Positions 54,196 to 64,000 of a DNA stretch of 64,000 nt are shown piece by piece (position 1 is the stretch's first letter; the number at the start of each line of letters is the position of its first letter). The notes below the pieces were generated by a model that worked only from the letters and a program-made list of their open reading frames with translations, had not been told where the DNA came from and made no database searches. A program made the translations under genes and the position numbers. The DNA is from Cucumis sativus (lineage: Eukaryota; Streptophyta; Magnoliopsida; Cucurbitales; Cucurbitaceae). The stretch spans positions 1,674,001 to 1,738,000 of the forward strand of contig NC_026656.2 of the NCBI RefSeq assembly GCF_000004075.3. Direction: 5' to 3'.

Positions 54196-55608
54196 TTATT
54201 TGCTGCCGCTACTAAATAAAAAGCTAAATGTTAATAGAATATTTCCTTAAAAAATATTGTAAATATGTGTTAGTTTATAGGTAGTTCCACCTCAATTGAA
54301 TTGAAAATTAAATACATTAATTTATTTTTTTCTAAATTATAGATGAAAATAATATAGAGAAAAACACAATATATATAACTTAGTGTTTATCAAATATTTT
54401 GACTTTATTAGCAAACTAAACCCGACTAAATTTTAATAACTAAAAAAACTACGATATAAACGAAAATATAGTATATAATGGTACGTAGTTAACTAAAACA
54501 ATAAATGATTTAAAACAAGTGGTTTGTTTTAATTAATATTGTATTTGTGACAAAGATATGATTTGAATTTTCACATTTATTGTTATAAAAATATTAAAAT
54601 TTATATAATTCAACCATTAAACCAAACAAAAAAAACAGTAACAAAGTTATGATTTAGAAGCAACATTAAAAAGAAAAATATGGAGGTAAACCATGTTGTA
54701 TTTAAAAATCTCATGTGATATTCCCATGAAGAGAGAGAGGGAGAATGATTTGAAAGTTCTTCTTAAAAAGAAAATAGAATAATTTGAAAATTCTCTAGAA
54801 AAAGAATAATCTAGAATTTACACAACATGTGGTTATTGCTCCTATTTCAAACAAAATTACTATTTAATATGCCTGCTTTCTTCCTAACCTAACTTCTTTC
54901 CATTTTACTAACAAATAATAAAAAGAAAAGAAAATTATTTTAAATGAAAAAAATTAATTCTAAAAAATATTTAATAGACAAAAATTAATTATTATATGTA
55001 TTTATCATACTATTAATTAAACCTCTAATAGAAGAGGAACATTTTAGTGTATTTTGTAAATATTTTAATGTATTTATATGTATTTAGAAACTAACTAGAG
55101 TAATAATAATAATAAATCTAACTTTTTTACTAGTCAAAAGTGAAGAAACAAAAATCGTTTTTGGCTTTGTAGTTAAAACAAATCGTCCATTTTTTTAATA
55201 ATAACATTTTTCTCATGAAAATTGAAAACAACAACAATAATATTAGTTGAAAACAAAGCCATTTATTATTATTATTAAATGCTTCGTTCAAACTATCAAA
55301 TATTGTATTTAACGGAATCGTTTCAATTTTTCAATGTGTAAATTCAAATTGATATGAAAATATTTGTAAATATAATGCAAGGATTATATTTTGTAAATAT
55401 TTTATTCATTTAATATAGTTTTAAGTTTTAAATTTTAAAAATCAAAATGATTTATTCTTTTATAATTTTGTTTTTGCGTGGATTACTAAAATTGGGTATT
55501 TTTCTCGCCTAACACAAAAACCACGCCTTATGGCGTATGGCCTCTACTCCATAAACCCCGCCTTCTATTTCGCTTCTCCACTCTCCTAATTCCTTATTCT
55601 TTTGCGCC

Positions 55609-55616
55609 TATAAGTA
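55609..55616 (+). promoter_or_regulatory. TATA box of the small gene at 55702
   Basis: TATAAGTA, 86 bp before the chosen ATG, followed by a CT-rich leader (Y patch) typical of plant core promoters. Confidence 0.55.
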
Positions 55617-55701
55617 CCCTCTTTCTTCTCTCTTGTCATCTCTCTCACGCTTTTCTCCAAAAACCTTCCCTTCGCGGTGGTCCGATCCCTCTCTTCTTCC
55701 C

Positions 55702-56028
55702 ATGGCCGCCGACGGCCTCCTCCGCCCTATCTATGAGGCCTGCATCGGCTGCGACTCCGAAATCCACCGCCGTCCTTACCACCGCAACTGCGGCTGCGCT
55801 CTCCACAAATCTAGCCGTCAACCTCCTCATTGCTCCCATTCCAAGTCCAAATCCATCTCCTATCCCATTCGTCGATCCTGGAGCGAAGGCTGCTTGTCTC
55901 TCGTCCTTGCCTCTGCTTCCTCTTCACCTTCCTCCTCCCCTGTCGTCGGTAAGACCTCTCAACCTGGTGCTCCTTTGAGCGAGGACGATGATGACGACTC
56001 TCCTATTCTCTTTGCCAGGCCGAATTGA
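55702..56028 (+). CDS. Small uncharacterised plant protein (YHRNCGCALHKS family)
   Basis: A 108-residue, single-exon frame in a locally GC-rich island. The start MAADGLLRPIYEACIGCDSE was chosen at 55702 because its context (CCCATGGCC) is good and the word MAADGL begins related plant proteins I recall. An in-frame ATG at 55633 would add 23 residues. It has a Cys/His-rich N-terminal motif, CIGCDSEIHRRPYHRNCGCA then LHKS, with CxxC and CxC spacing that could bind metal or be lipid-modified. A middle SISYPIRRSWSEGCLSL segment is also family-like, followed by a Ser-rich stretch and an acidic DDDDD run near the end. I do not know its function. No signal peptide or membrane span is visible. Confidence 0.75.
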   Translation: MAADGLLRPIYEACIGCDSEIHRRPYHRNCGCALHKSSRQPPHCSHSKSKSISYPIRRSWSEGCLSLVLASASSSPSSSPVVGKTSQPGAPLSEDDDDDSPILFARPN

Positions 56029-57513
56029 GAGTTCGATCCTTTCTTCCTTCTTCTTCTTCTTCTTTCATGTTTTCGACAATTTTCCTGCCTTAGGATTTGA
56101 ATAACTGTGAACCAGATGAGATGATTTGTTATACTTGTGATTTTTATTATCTTGAGTTTTTGCGATCTGAAAAGAAAAATATTGGATCCGTTCTTGTTTT
56201 CGAGTCATGTTTTTTACTTGCATCTTGTCGTCAAATAGATGGCGAGATTTGGAAATTAATCTTCTCTTTGTTTGGAGGAGGAGAAGTAACTGTTGATGGT
56301 TAAGGTACTTGATCTTGCGTTTTAAATTTAGCTTATGTATATGAATATAAATATATATAAATATAAAATATATTTTATTTGTCTTCTTCTGAATTTGTTC
56401 CTGATTTCTTGCTAATCGCAAGTAAGCACCTCCTTCTGAATCGATTGTTTCTTTGTTTCTTTACAATAGTCATTGGCGATCGATCCACCACGATCCTTCA
56501 TGAATGTAACAGATATATATTGTTTTAATTTGATATTTGATCTCTAAGAAATAATTGGGATCAGATCTCTGCTTAACAACAGCATTAAAATAGAATGATA
56601 ACCGACCTTTTAAAATGTTGTTAGGTTATGAGGATTTTTAAAAATAAAAAATAAATATTCATAACATTGATAAATCAAGTGTATGCCAATTGTGTTATAT
56701 ATTTATGTTGGTAAAATATCAATAATATTACCCTAAAATTAGAACCAATAATTCAATTTATTAGTAGAGGTTTATATATTAAAAGAGAAAGATCATAATT
56801 GGTTAAGTTAGTTCATAAATTTCTAAAATATAATCAATAATTATACCATAAATAAATCATTGATAAATAATAAATTACATTTTCTAAGATCCGGAGCTCT
56901 AGGTAAGTTCATGTATTTCACGAGTGGATAAAAAAATCCATAAAAATTTATGGAATTTTTTGTTATCTTACTAAAAATAAAATCTCTCGGCGTTATCTAA
57001 TTCCCTCGTCAGCCAATCTCACTACATGCAGCTTACCGATTTTACTATCAAATTCATATCTAAAGATTAAAATAACATGTTCTATTGATTTATGTGTTGA
57101 AATTGTTGCGGGAAAGGGATGCGATATAAATAAATATTTTTTTGTCCAGCACTTTAAATATACATGTCATAAATGTCATTAACTCTTTCTAAACCCAACT
57201 CTTTCTGCATCTAACTTAATTTGATTCAATTAAACTTCTAAATTTTGGTAAGTTATCATTTTACATGGTTCATTATTTATTATATAATTGATTCTCAAGA
57301 AAGATAAAAGTGTATGCACAAACGATTCTCAAGAAAATGAACCTAAGTTGATCCATTAATCAAAATTTAAGTATATGATTATTCATTACCATTTGATCTT
57401 GGAAATGAAGAGAAAAATTCTTTAACAAAAAATGTCACAATATCAAAAAGACAACTACTAATTCATGATCAAAATTGTGAACTTGTGAGTTAGATCCAAT
57501 ATGTAGTTTTCTA

Positions 57514-57614
57514 TGAGTAGTCGGTAAAACTACGAAAGACCTAAATCGTCGGTAAAACTACGAAAGACCTAAATCGTCCATGAGTAGTCGGTAAAACTAT
57601 GAAAGACCTAAATT
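57514..57614. repeat. Tandem repeat GTCGGTAAAACTACGAAAGACC
   Basis: Three copies of TCGGTAAAACTACGAAAGAC plus CTAAATCG, beginning at about 57521, 57549 and 57588 (spacing 28 and 39 bp because one interval keeps an extra CATGAGTAG). The third copy has one substitution. Confidence 0.9.
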
Positions 57615-57929
57615 GTTAAAATAACCCTTTCTGCATGTTAGATAACCCAACCCTTCTCTCAAACACCAATTTAGACCCAACCCTCCTCCCAAACACACCG
57701 TTGGACATCCATATGTCACCATATGAAAAATATATTTTTTTTCTTTTTCATTATTATAGGGTTGCTCATTGTGTAGCTGGTTATTTTCTCGAATTCTCGT
57801 ACCTTCCTACTCGAAAATTAGTCTTTATTTTAATTTTAAGAGAAAATAAAAAAAAAAAATTGGAAAAAAGGGAAAGGGCCCCATTTATGTTGTCTGTGGT
57901 CACAAATTCTCCACTTCCTTCTACCTCCT

Positions 57930-57963
57930 CGCTCTCTCGCTCTCTCGCTCTCTCGCTCTCTCT
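57930..57963. repeat. CGCTCTCT octamer repeat in the CYP28-like leader
   Basis: Four copies of CGCTCTCT followed by CTCTC, about 50 bp upstream of the likely start codon; a pyrimidine-rich leader. Confidence 0.85.
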
Positions 57964-58010
57964 CACACATCCACATTACACAATGCTCCTCCTTCACTCA
58001 TTCTCCGACG

Positions 58011-59825
58011 ATGGCCTTCGCTCTCCTTTCCACCTCCTCCCGCCGCAGCCACCACCGTCGCCCTCTTACCTCCACATCACAACCATCGCCGTCTCCGCTC
58101 CGGAGACATCACACTCCCTCGCCGCTCTCTCCTCCTTCTTTCCACGTCCCTCTCTCTCTCCACCGCTGTCAATCCTCCTCCCTCCCTGGCTTCTCCATCT
58201 CCAGATACCACCATCACTGACCGCGTCTTCATCGACTTCAGCATTTGCCCTACCAACTTCCTCCCTAACCGTGAATCCACCGATGATGGTGGCGATTCCC
58301 TTCTCTGCTCTGATTCCGTCCTCCTCGGCCGCCTTGTCATTGGCCTCTACGGCCATCTCGTTCCTACCACCGCCTCTAATTTCAAATCCATGTGTACTGG
58401 ATCCTGCGGCTCCTCGTATAAAGGCACTTTGGTTCACAAAATCTTCCCTGGCCAATTCTTCCTTGCTGGCCGACAGGGACGCCGTGACAAAGGAGAAGTT
58501 CGGCCGCCGTTGCAATTGCCGAGAAATACGGAATCGGTGAAGTCGGATTCGTTCTTGCTTTCGCATTCGAGAGGCGGCGTTATTTCTCTTTGCCTTTCGG
58601 AGAACGATGACGATGACGATTTGAAGTTGGATCCGAATTATCATAATGTGGAATTCTTAATCACAACTGGCCCTGGCCCCTGCCCTCAGCTTGACAGCAA
58701 GAACATTGTCTTCGGGACTGTTCTTGAAGGTACAAATTCGAACTCTAAATTTCAATTTTGAATTTGATCTCTATGATTAGTTTCATAAATTTCTACAACA
58801 CTTGATCCTCTCCAATCTTCTCCTATTTTTTACTTGCCCTTCAACTCTGTTGGTATCATTGCATTCACCATGAACTTGAGCTATTAGTTTGATGGGTGAC
58901 TTAACATGAAATTAGGGCATGAATTTCTTTGATTTTATTTGTCGAATGTTTTACTAATTCTCAAATACATCAATCAGGGGAGTGTTGAATTAGTGATATA
59001 ATTAAACTTATCACTTAATTATTAATCCTAAAAGTGCCACTAATTGTAATTATCATTAAATTTTATTCTAATGGCCCATTCATCTAAGCTTTGGGATAAG
59101 AATTGTCACTTAAGTATTATTTTAGGGTCTTATTAACCATGCAAAACATAAGAACACTAATTATTAGTGCTAAGAAGATGAAATTATCAAAATGAATCTG
59201 GCTCGTACTATCAAGCTAAAGGCAAAAAACTATGAAGAAAAATTACAATATAAGAATAATCTCTCCACAAACCACCTAGTATATTAGGTATTCCTGTACA
59301 AATGAGATGGTTAGTGAAGTTTTAGTTGAGTTTAAACCTCATATACAACATGTTAACACATTAGTTTTCTGCCTTGTTGTATATGCCATGTAAATAGAAT
59401 AGCATTGTCTCTGATTACTTTGCACACTTAGCATAAAGTTTAATCACATTTATCAAGTGTTTTACCAAATCATAAGAAGTAAACTTATACCTTTTGAAAC
59501 TAATTAAACAGGCTGAAATTAGTAATTTAAACCAATACCTAATAAGCTAACATTCATCTTGGTTGTGGAACCAAAGGTTATTGATATGTGTGAAATTTGT
59601 GGGTTTAATTCTTCAGGACTGGATGTTGTGGCAGCCATATCCTCAACTCCAACATACAAGCCATCTGAGAGAATTAGGCAATTCAATGATTTGGCTAAGT
59701 TTTTAGGAGATGAAAGGGCTCAAAATGCAAGAACAATATGGAACAGACCTCTCCAAACTGTTTATATCAGTGACTGTGGAGAGCTCAAAGTTGCAAAGCC
59801 TTCACTATCTCCAACTCTGCCTTAA
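58011..59825 (+). CDS. Chloroplast cyclophilin-like PPIase, CYP28 type, with apparent frame shift
   Basis: Exons 58011-58729 and 59617-59825 join in phase (G|GA) but total 928 nt, one more than a multiple of three. The ATG at 58011 opens a Ser/Arg-rich, acid-free transit peptide (MAFALLSTSSRRSHHRR...). The mature protein, from about 58201 (DTTITDRVFIDFSICPTNFL), is one frame further. It contains GLYGHLVPTTASNFKSMCTG, KIFPGQFFLAGRQG, SLCLSENDDDDDLKLDPNY, VEFLITTGPGPCPQLD and the end DERAQNARTIWNRPLQTVYI. These match the plant CYP28 thylakoid-lumen cyclophilin as I remember it. The frame change falls near 58123-58135, where RRHHTPSP meets the hydrophobic LLLLSTSLSLSTAV in the next frame, as expected for a lumen-targeting signal. 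Cyclophilins isomerise X-Pro bonds; the active-site Arg of CypA is Lys here (VHK). Either a real null allele or a sequence error. Confidence 0.85.
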
Positions 59826-62767
59826 ACACAGCACCATACTCGAGGTTCCATTTCTTTCCTTTCTCATCTTTCCATTTGTGTTCTTTTTCTGTGAAAATGA
59901 AAAATTCTATCCCCATGTTTTTGTTTTTTTTTTTCTTACATGAACAAGGGCTTAACCAGGCCTCTGTTTTTGTTCTGACCATTGTTTATGATCAAAACAA
60001 ATTAGAAATCAAATTTTGATGTTTTTACATATGCTAAAAACAAAAATTCCATTGTTCACTCATTGTTTTTGTCCTATAGCCATTTTGTAAGCAAATAAAT
60101 ATTGGTAGAATAGTATTCAATAATGTTTAATTTTATGTGCTTGACTCAGTCTCAATATATATATATATATACAAACGTAACACAAACACATTATCCAAAC
60201 CAATGTGTCTTCGACTCATGGTTTTATACTTGCTTCTTAAGTTTAATTTCTCACATTACACAAATTTTTCCCAGTAGAACTTCATCTTGAGATTGAAGGT
60301 AAGAAAATAGGATACATCTTAAAATTGTACAAACTAAAAATTGAAACTTATTTTAAGGATTTGATTATACCAAAACGAATGAAGTTTTCTTGTCATTTCT
60401 TTTTGGAAAGAACAAAAAAATAAATGGTCATGTTCATCATTTATTGAAGTTCACATGTTTTCTTCCATGAAATATTCTTAATGTATTATTAGAAGATTCT
60501 TTGCATTTCAACCACATGGTTAACAAAGTCAATGAGATTGGAGACTAGTTAGTTAATGAACATAAAGAAAATGTGTAGGCATGATTAGTATGAATTCATC
60601 TTCTTATTTTAAAAAAAATTGTGTAGGCATTCAAGGAATATATAAGAAAAAGGTCCCATAGGTCATTTTATGGTAAGAAAAAAACGCTATATAATTTATA
60701 CGAAGGAAGAAATGTAGATAAATTTCTCCATGAAAGAAATTCATAAGTATGATGGGTCAAGTCAAAGTTGACCTAGGTTACATCAAATGAAAAGAATAAA
60801 ATAACAAAAGAAGCATTGTAACTCGATTTTTACTGTACTTAGCGCAATGGTATAACTAATTGTTAGAGTATTTAACTCTAGCAATTTGGGTCATTGTCAT
60901 TGCAAGTTGGATGCCAAACTGCCCACATTGTATAATAGCATTTTTGCTTGAAATGATGACTCCATGGCTAACTTAGCTTTTTTGGAAGTAATGAAATATG
61001 ACCAAAATATGTCACTAAATACACTCTATAGAGACAAACATTGATTGTCAAAATAATGTAAAAGAGATGTTTGGTTAGAATGATAGTGAAAGTTCATGAC
61101 TCTCAAATTCTCATCCCAACAAGAAATTACGATATTGGAAATGGGGAAAAAATAGAGTAACATGGAGCTATGATGAATACTATTTGCATTCATCTATAAT
61201 ACATTCTAATGTATTTCTTCTCGCACAAGTTGGTCTTAAGTGACAAAAGAATTGTTTAATAAAAAATTCTTAGAAACTAAAACTGAATACGTCTTGAGTA
61301 CATGACTATATGCATTCATGCTAGCAACAATTTGAATCATCAGAACAAATTATAACAAGTTAAATTTCAATAATAAAAATATGGTTTCCAACAAAATCGA
61401 TATTGTATCGTTGTCTCAAATATTGATGGATACTTCAATTCAATTAGTATCAATTCAATTGAACGATGTTATATTAGTTTAAGAGGAGAAAAGAGTAACC
61501 TTAAATGGACGTCAGCCAAATTTGACCCTCGGATAAGAATCTCATTTTAAATTTATCAATGCCTAACTTTCACATGTTAGGAAGAACTACTTGATTTGTG
61601 AGCTATTGAATAACTACGTAGTGAGTATCACTTTAATTCATTCATGGAAGCTTTTGGGAAAGTTTTCTAAAAAATCCATACATTTTGGCCTTTTATTGTA
61701 AGGGAAAGAAAACAATTTAATGCAATTACCAAATCCATTAATATTTAACTTTAAGAGTAATGGTAATGGTTAGCAAATTTAAAGATAAATAATAAAATGA
61801 AATCTAAATTTAATTCCATTAAATTAATATATCAAAACAAAAATTATGAAAGAATATAATAAAAGTGAAATTTTTTTGTTACAGAACAAATTGGGAATGG
61901 AAGAAGATGGTATGGTGATTTGAAATTGTATTATTAATGTCATAAAATTGTAATAATAATTGTTGAACAAAATCAATTATTATTACTTAAAGAAGACAAT
62001 ATCATTGATTCTACATGTGAAATAATAAACACGCCACGTAAGTAAAAGTACCAAAAGTTCACATCAATTTAATTGTTTATATAAGTTCTTATTTATAACC
62101 ATTATTTAAGTTCTAAATTTGTGCATTTATGCTCATCATCATCATCTCTGTTTAATGTTATCATATTTTATTTACTCTGATTCAAGCATTGATTCATTCA
62201 CATTGAAATATGAAAATGGGAACCAACTGTCCATCAATCTCTGTATAATTTCTTCGGTTCAGTTCATGATTGAGAACTCAAAGGAAATAAGTCTTAAGCA
62301 AATTTTCGAGAAGTTAAATTTATATATGGTAGTTTTTAAGAAAATCTTGAAGAAGAAGAAGAGAAGATTTCCCCCAAACCAGAACAAGATGAGATTTAAT
62401 TTAATTTATATTTATATATATGAAACAAGAACAATATGGAAAACTATGTTGCAAAATCCGAATATGCTACATAAACACAAGCAATTACATATATGTATTA
62501 TATATTTATATGATATTTCCACGAAGAAAAAGTTGTGCAAAAAAAAAAAAAAAACCAAAACGTATTTCCAGAGGATTTATACATTGAAAAATCTGCGAGA
62601 AATGTACCTTTTGGAATTCGATCTCTTAAATTCCAGTGAACCTCATCGTTCATAAGTATAACCACACCGATCAGTTCGCCGTGATAAAATTATTAACGAT
62701 CGGCCGGGAATTAAAACCTCAAAGCGCCTTCCACATAAATATGATTCGATTGATATATTGGATTAAA
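59826..62767. other. Intergenic region between the CYP28-like gene and the His-rich gene
   Basis: The CYP28-like 3' UTR occupies roughly the first 250 bp, and the right end (62300-62767) should be the 3' UTR of the minus-strand His-rich gene. Between them I see AT-rich sequence without a gene, apart from a weak tRNA-like/SINE-like word at 60838-60920. An open 178-codon frame at 62119-62655 is Lys/Ile/Tyr-rich low-complexity and is not supported. Confidence 0.55.
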
Positions 62768-63259
62768 TTAACTAAACGCCGTGATCATCTCCCTCGATGC
62801 AGTAGTCGTAGACGGTGAGGATTTCGGAGGAGAAGCCGGTAACCTAGAGGAGAAATTCCTGAGAGGAAAATCATCATCAACATGACCTTCATCATATCCT
62901 TCATCGAAATTAAGCGAATAACTAAGTGCATCGTAATGGAAATCAGCGGAAGCAGAGTGACGACGTCCATGGCGACCGAGTCGGGAAATGAAACTCGGAA
63001 GTCGATCTTTAATATCATGACACTCACGAGATCTGGACTTATCCTTTGCAGAAGAACATCTCATGAGCGGTCCAGGCGACGATTCACCGTCGGACGAAAT
63101 AGACATCATCCGCCGGTGGTGATGATGATGGTGGTGATGAAGATGATGATGGCCATTCCGGTGCTTACGAAGGCAACAAGATAAACATAGAGAAGATTTG
63201 AGCATCTCTTTCAGACTGGACGGTGAGGAGTTTCCTTTGTGTTCGTTGGAATCGTCCAT
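62768..63259 (-). CDS. Small His/Ser-rich plant protein of unknown function
   Basis: A single-exon, 163-residue frame beginning MDDSNEHKGNSSPSSLKEML. Features in order are a Cys-rich patch (SLCLSCCLRKH, 27-37), a histidine tract (GHHHLHHHHHHHHRR, about 41-55), a Ser/Arg-rich region, and a conserved-looking C-terminal core (RRHSASADFHYDALSYSLNF then DEGYDEG). A Ser/Pro-rich end (RLPASPPKSSPSTTTASRE) follows. The RHS.DF.YD..SYSLNFDEG core recurs in a group of small uncharacterised plant proteins as I remember them, which supports a real gene; the function is unknown. A TATATAAA box lies about 50 bp upstream on the minus strand (63307-63314). No signal peptide or membrane span. Confidence 0.78.
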   Translation of the reverse strand: MDDSNEHKGNSSPSSLKEMLKSSLCLSCCLRKHRNGHHHLHHHHHHHHRRMMSISSDGESSPGPLMRCSSAKDKSRSRECHDIKDRLPSFISRLGRHGRRHSASADFHYDALSYSLNFDEGYDEGHVDDDFPLRNFSSRLPASPPKSSPSTTTASREMITAFS

Positions 63260-63306
63260 TTTTTATAACTGAAGAACGCGGTTAGAGAATAAAGGGAAGT
63301 TGGGGG

Positions 63307-63314
63307 TTTATATA
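63307..63314 (-). promoter_or_regulatory. TATA box of the His/Ser-rich gene
   Basis: Minus-strand TATATAAA about 50 bp upstream of the ATG; this would give a short leader of roughly 20 bp. Confidence 0.5.
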
Positions 63315-63769
63315 TGTGTGTGTGGGGTGGAGGATGAAATTACGAAAAAAGACAAAATGTTGAGGGGTATTATCGTCATTTAAAGTTGAGTCGTTGTCAT
63401 TTCTTCTTTCTATGGTTAAAATTCTTTCTTCGTCTTTCACATGGCTGACATTGACGGGAATTTTATCAATGCCTTTTTTTATCAATCAAAATTAGAATGT
63501 AAATTATACTGTTTAATTTTTCTTTTGTATTTTTAGGCTAATGTTTTTTAACCTCTCCCTTAATTTAGTCTATCTAATTTTAGAAATTATATGTATATAT
63601 ATATGTGGGTTATATGTGTATATATCTGGTGAAAGGAAATTGTAATCTAATGTAATAAGAAGAGATGTAATCGACTTCAAATTTGGTCTAATATAGTAGT
63701 CGATAAAAAAATCTAACAATAAATTTCAATTAATATTTGTTCAAATAATAACTTAAAGATAAATCCTCC

Positions 63770-63925
63770 AAAATAGAAAAATTATTTTATACAATAAAAC
63801 TTTCGATTATATTTTTAGATACCGCAAAATCTCACAACTTATTTATGATAAACTACGATAGACTACTATTTGTGTTTATCATAACTATTGCGCATCTAAG
63901 ATTTTTAGTTACTTTTGTTCTAAAA
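63770..63925. repeat. Degenerate foldback copy
   Basis: GATACCGCAAAATCTCACAA on the left, core TTTATGATAAACTACGATAG then ACTACTATTTGTGTTTATCA, and ATAACTATTGCGCATCTAAG on the right. Weak but consistent with the family. Confidence 0.4.
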
Positions 63926-64000
63926 AAATTACCTAGATGTTATCTTCGAAATCAATTTATTTGATTTTTCTTTTTCTTTGTTAGTTTTAGTTGTAAATTT

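Larger units (their letters stand above)
48828..55701. other. Long AT-rich intergenic region
   Basis: No gene is recognisable over about 6.9 kb. The sequence is very AT-rich with many short decayed repeats: a foldback relic (49600-49790), a TA microsatellite (50491-50510), a terminal-inverted-repeat element (52179-52363), a second inverted-repeat block (52590-53170), a foldback copy interrupted by a different repeat word (53940-54195), and the promoter of the following small gene (from about 55500). Short open frames lack protein-like composition. Confidence 0.6.
56029..58010. other. Spacer between the small gene and the CYP28-like gene
   Basis: The first about 350 bp are probably 3' UTR. 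The rest is AT-rich without a recognised gene, containing a short tandem repeat (57514-57614) and, just before the next gene, a CGCTCTCT repeat in its leader. Confidence 0.6.
63260..64000. other. Upstream region of the His/Ser-rich gene
   Basis: Promoter of the minus-strand gene, then AT-rich sequence with a foldback relic at about 63770-63925. No other gene is seen. Confidence 0.55.

Noticed and set aside
57635..58540. A 301-codon open frame on the plus strand across the CYP28-like leader and exon 1
   Set aside because: It is a shadow of the cyclophilin exon: composition is Ser/Pro/Leu-rich because of CT-rich DNA, and a different frame carries the conserved cyclophilin residues.
58066..58644. 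A 192-codon open frame on the minus strand
   Set aside because: Antisense to the conserved cyclophilin exon; Arg/Glu-rich sequence is what a GA-rich complement gives. No protein-family signal.
62119..62655. A 178-codon plus-strand frame next to the His-rich gene
   Set aside because: Lys/Ile/Tyr-rich with an AAAAA run; it lies where the minus-strand gene's 3' UTR should be and shows no conserved motif.

Overview
The window is nuclear DNA of a flowering plant. It is AT-rich, has GT-AG introns, and carries large introns and intergenic stretches full of decayed transposons. The gene families are plant-specific: an EDR2-like PH/START protein, a P-type plasma-membrane proton pump, an LRR receptor-like kinase and a chloroplast cyclophilin. 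A cucurbit (Cucumis-like) source is my guess from the style of the dispersed AT-rich foldback repeats; I could not test it.

Layout. (1) 1-20159, plus strand: the 3' 19 coding exons of an EDR2-like lipid-binding regulator. Its first exons lie left of the window, and its introns hold three LINE relics and several short LTR or foldback repeats. (2) 20160-25810: AT-rich intergenic DNA. (3) 25811-28797, plus: a two-exon LRR receptor-like protein of the MOL1 type with a degenerate kinase domain. (4) 28798-30575: spacer with a solo-LTR-like block and, next to the following gene, a palindromic E2F site. (5) 30576-35773, plus: an 18-exon MCM5 replicative helicase gene. (6) 37608-42806, minus: a plasma-membrane H+-ATPase that converges on MCM5. 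Its last exon appears to have lost the 14-3-3-binding C terminus. (7) 46439-48427, minus: an intronless TM9/nonaspanin (TMN) gene. (8) 48428-55701: a long AT-rich repeat region. (9) 55702-56028, plus: a small uncharacterised plant protein. (10) 58011-59825, plus: a CYP28-like chloroplast cyclophilin with an apparent one-base frame shift in its targeting sequence. (11) 62768-63259, minus: a small His/Ser-rich protein of unknown function.

The genes do not form a functional cluster; each appears to be an independent transcription unit. Exon boundaries were worked out by hand from splice sites, reading phase and remembered family conservation, and phases agree across every junction reported. The most notable observations are the H+-ATPase without its usual C-terminal regulatory tail, the cyclophilin frame shift, the pseudokinase receptor, the palindromic E2F site of MCM5, and a dispersed family of foldback elements built from iterated CTATCANTGATAG palindromes, found in introns and intergenic DNA throughout the window.
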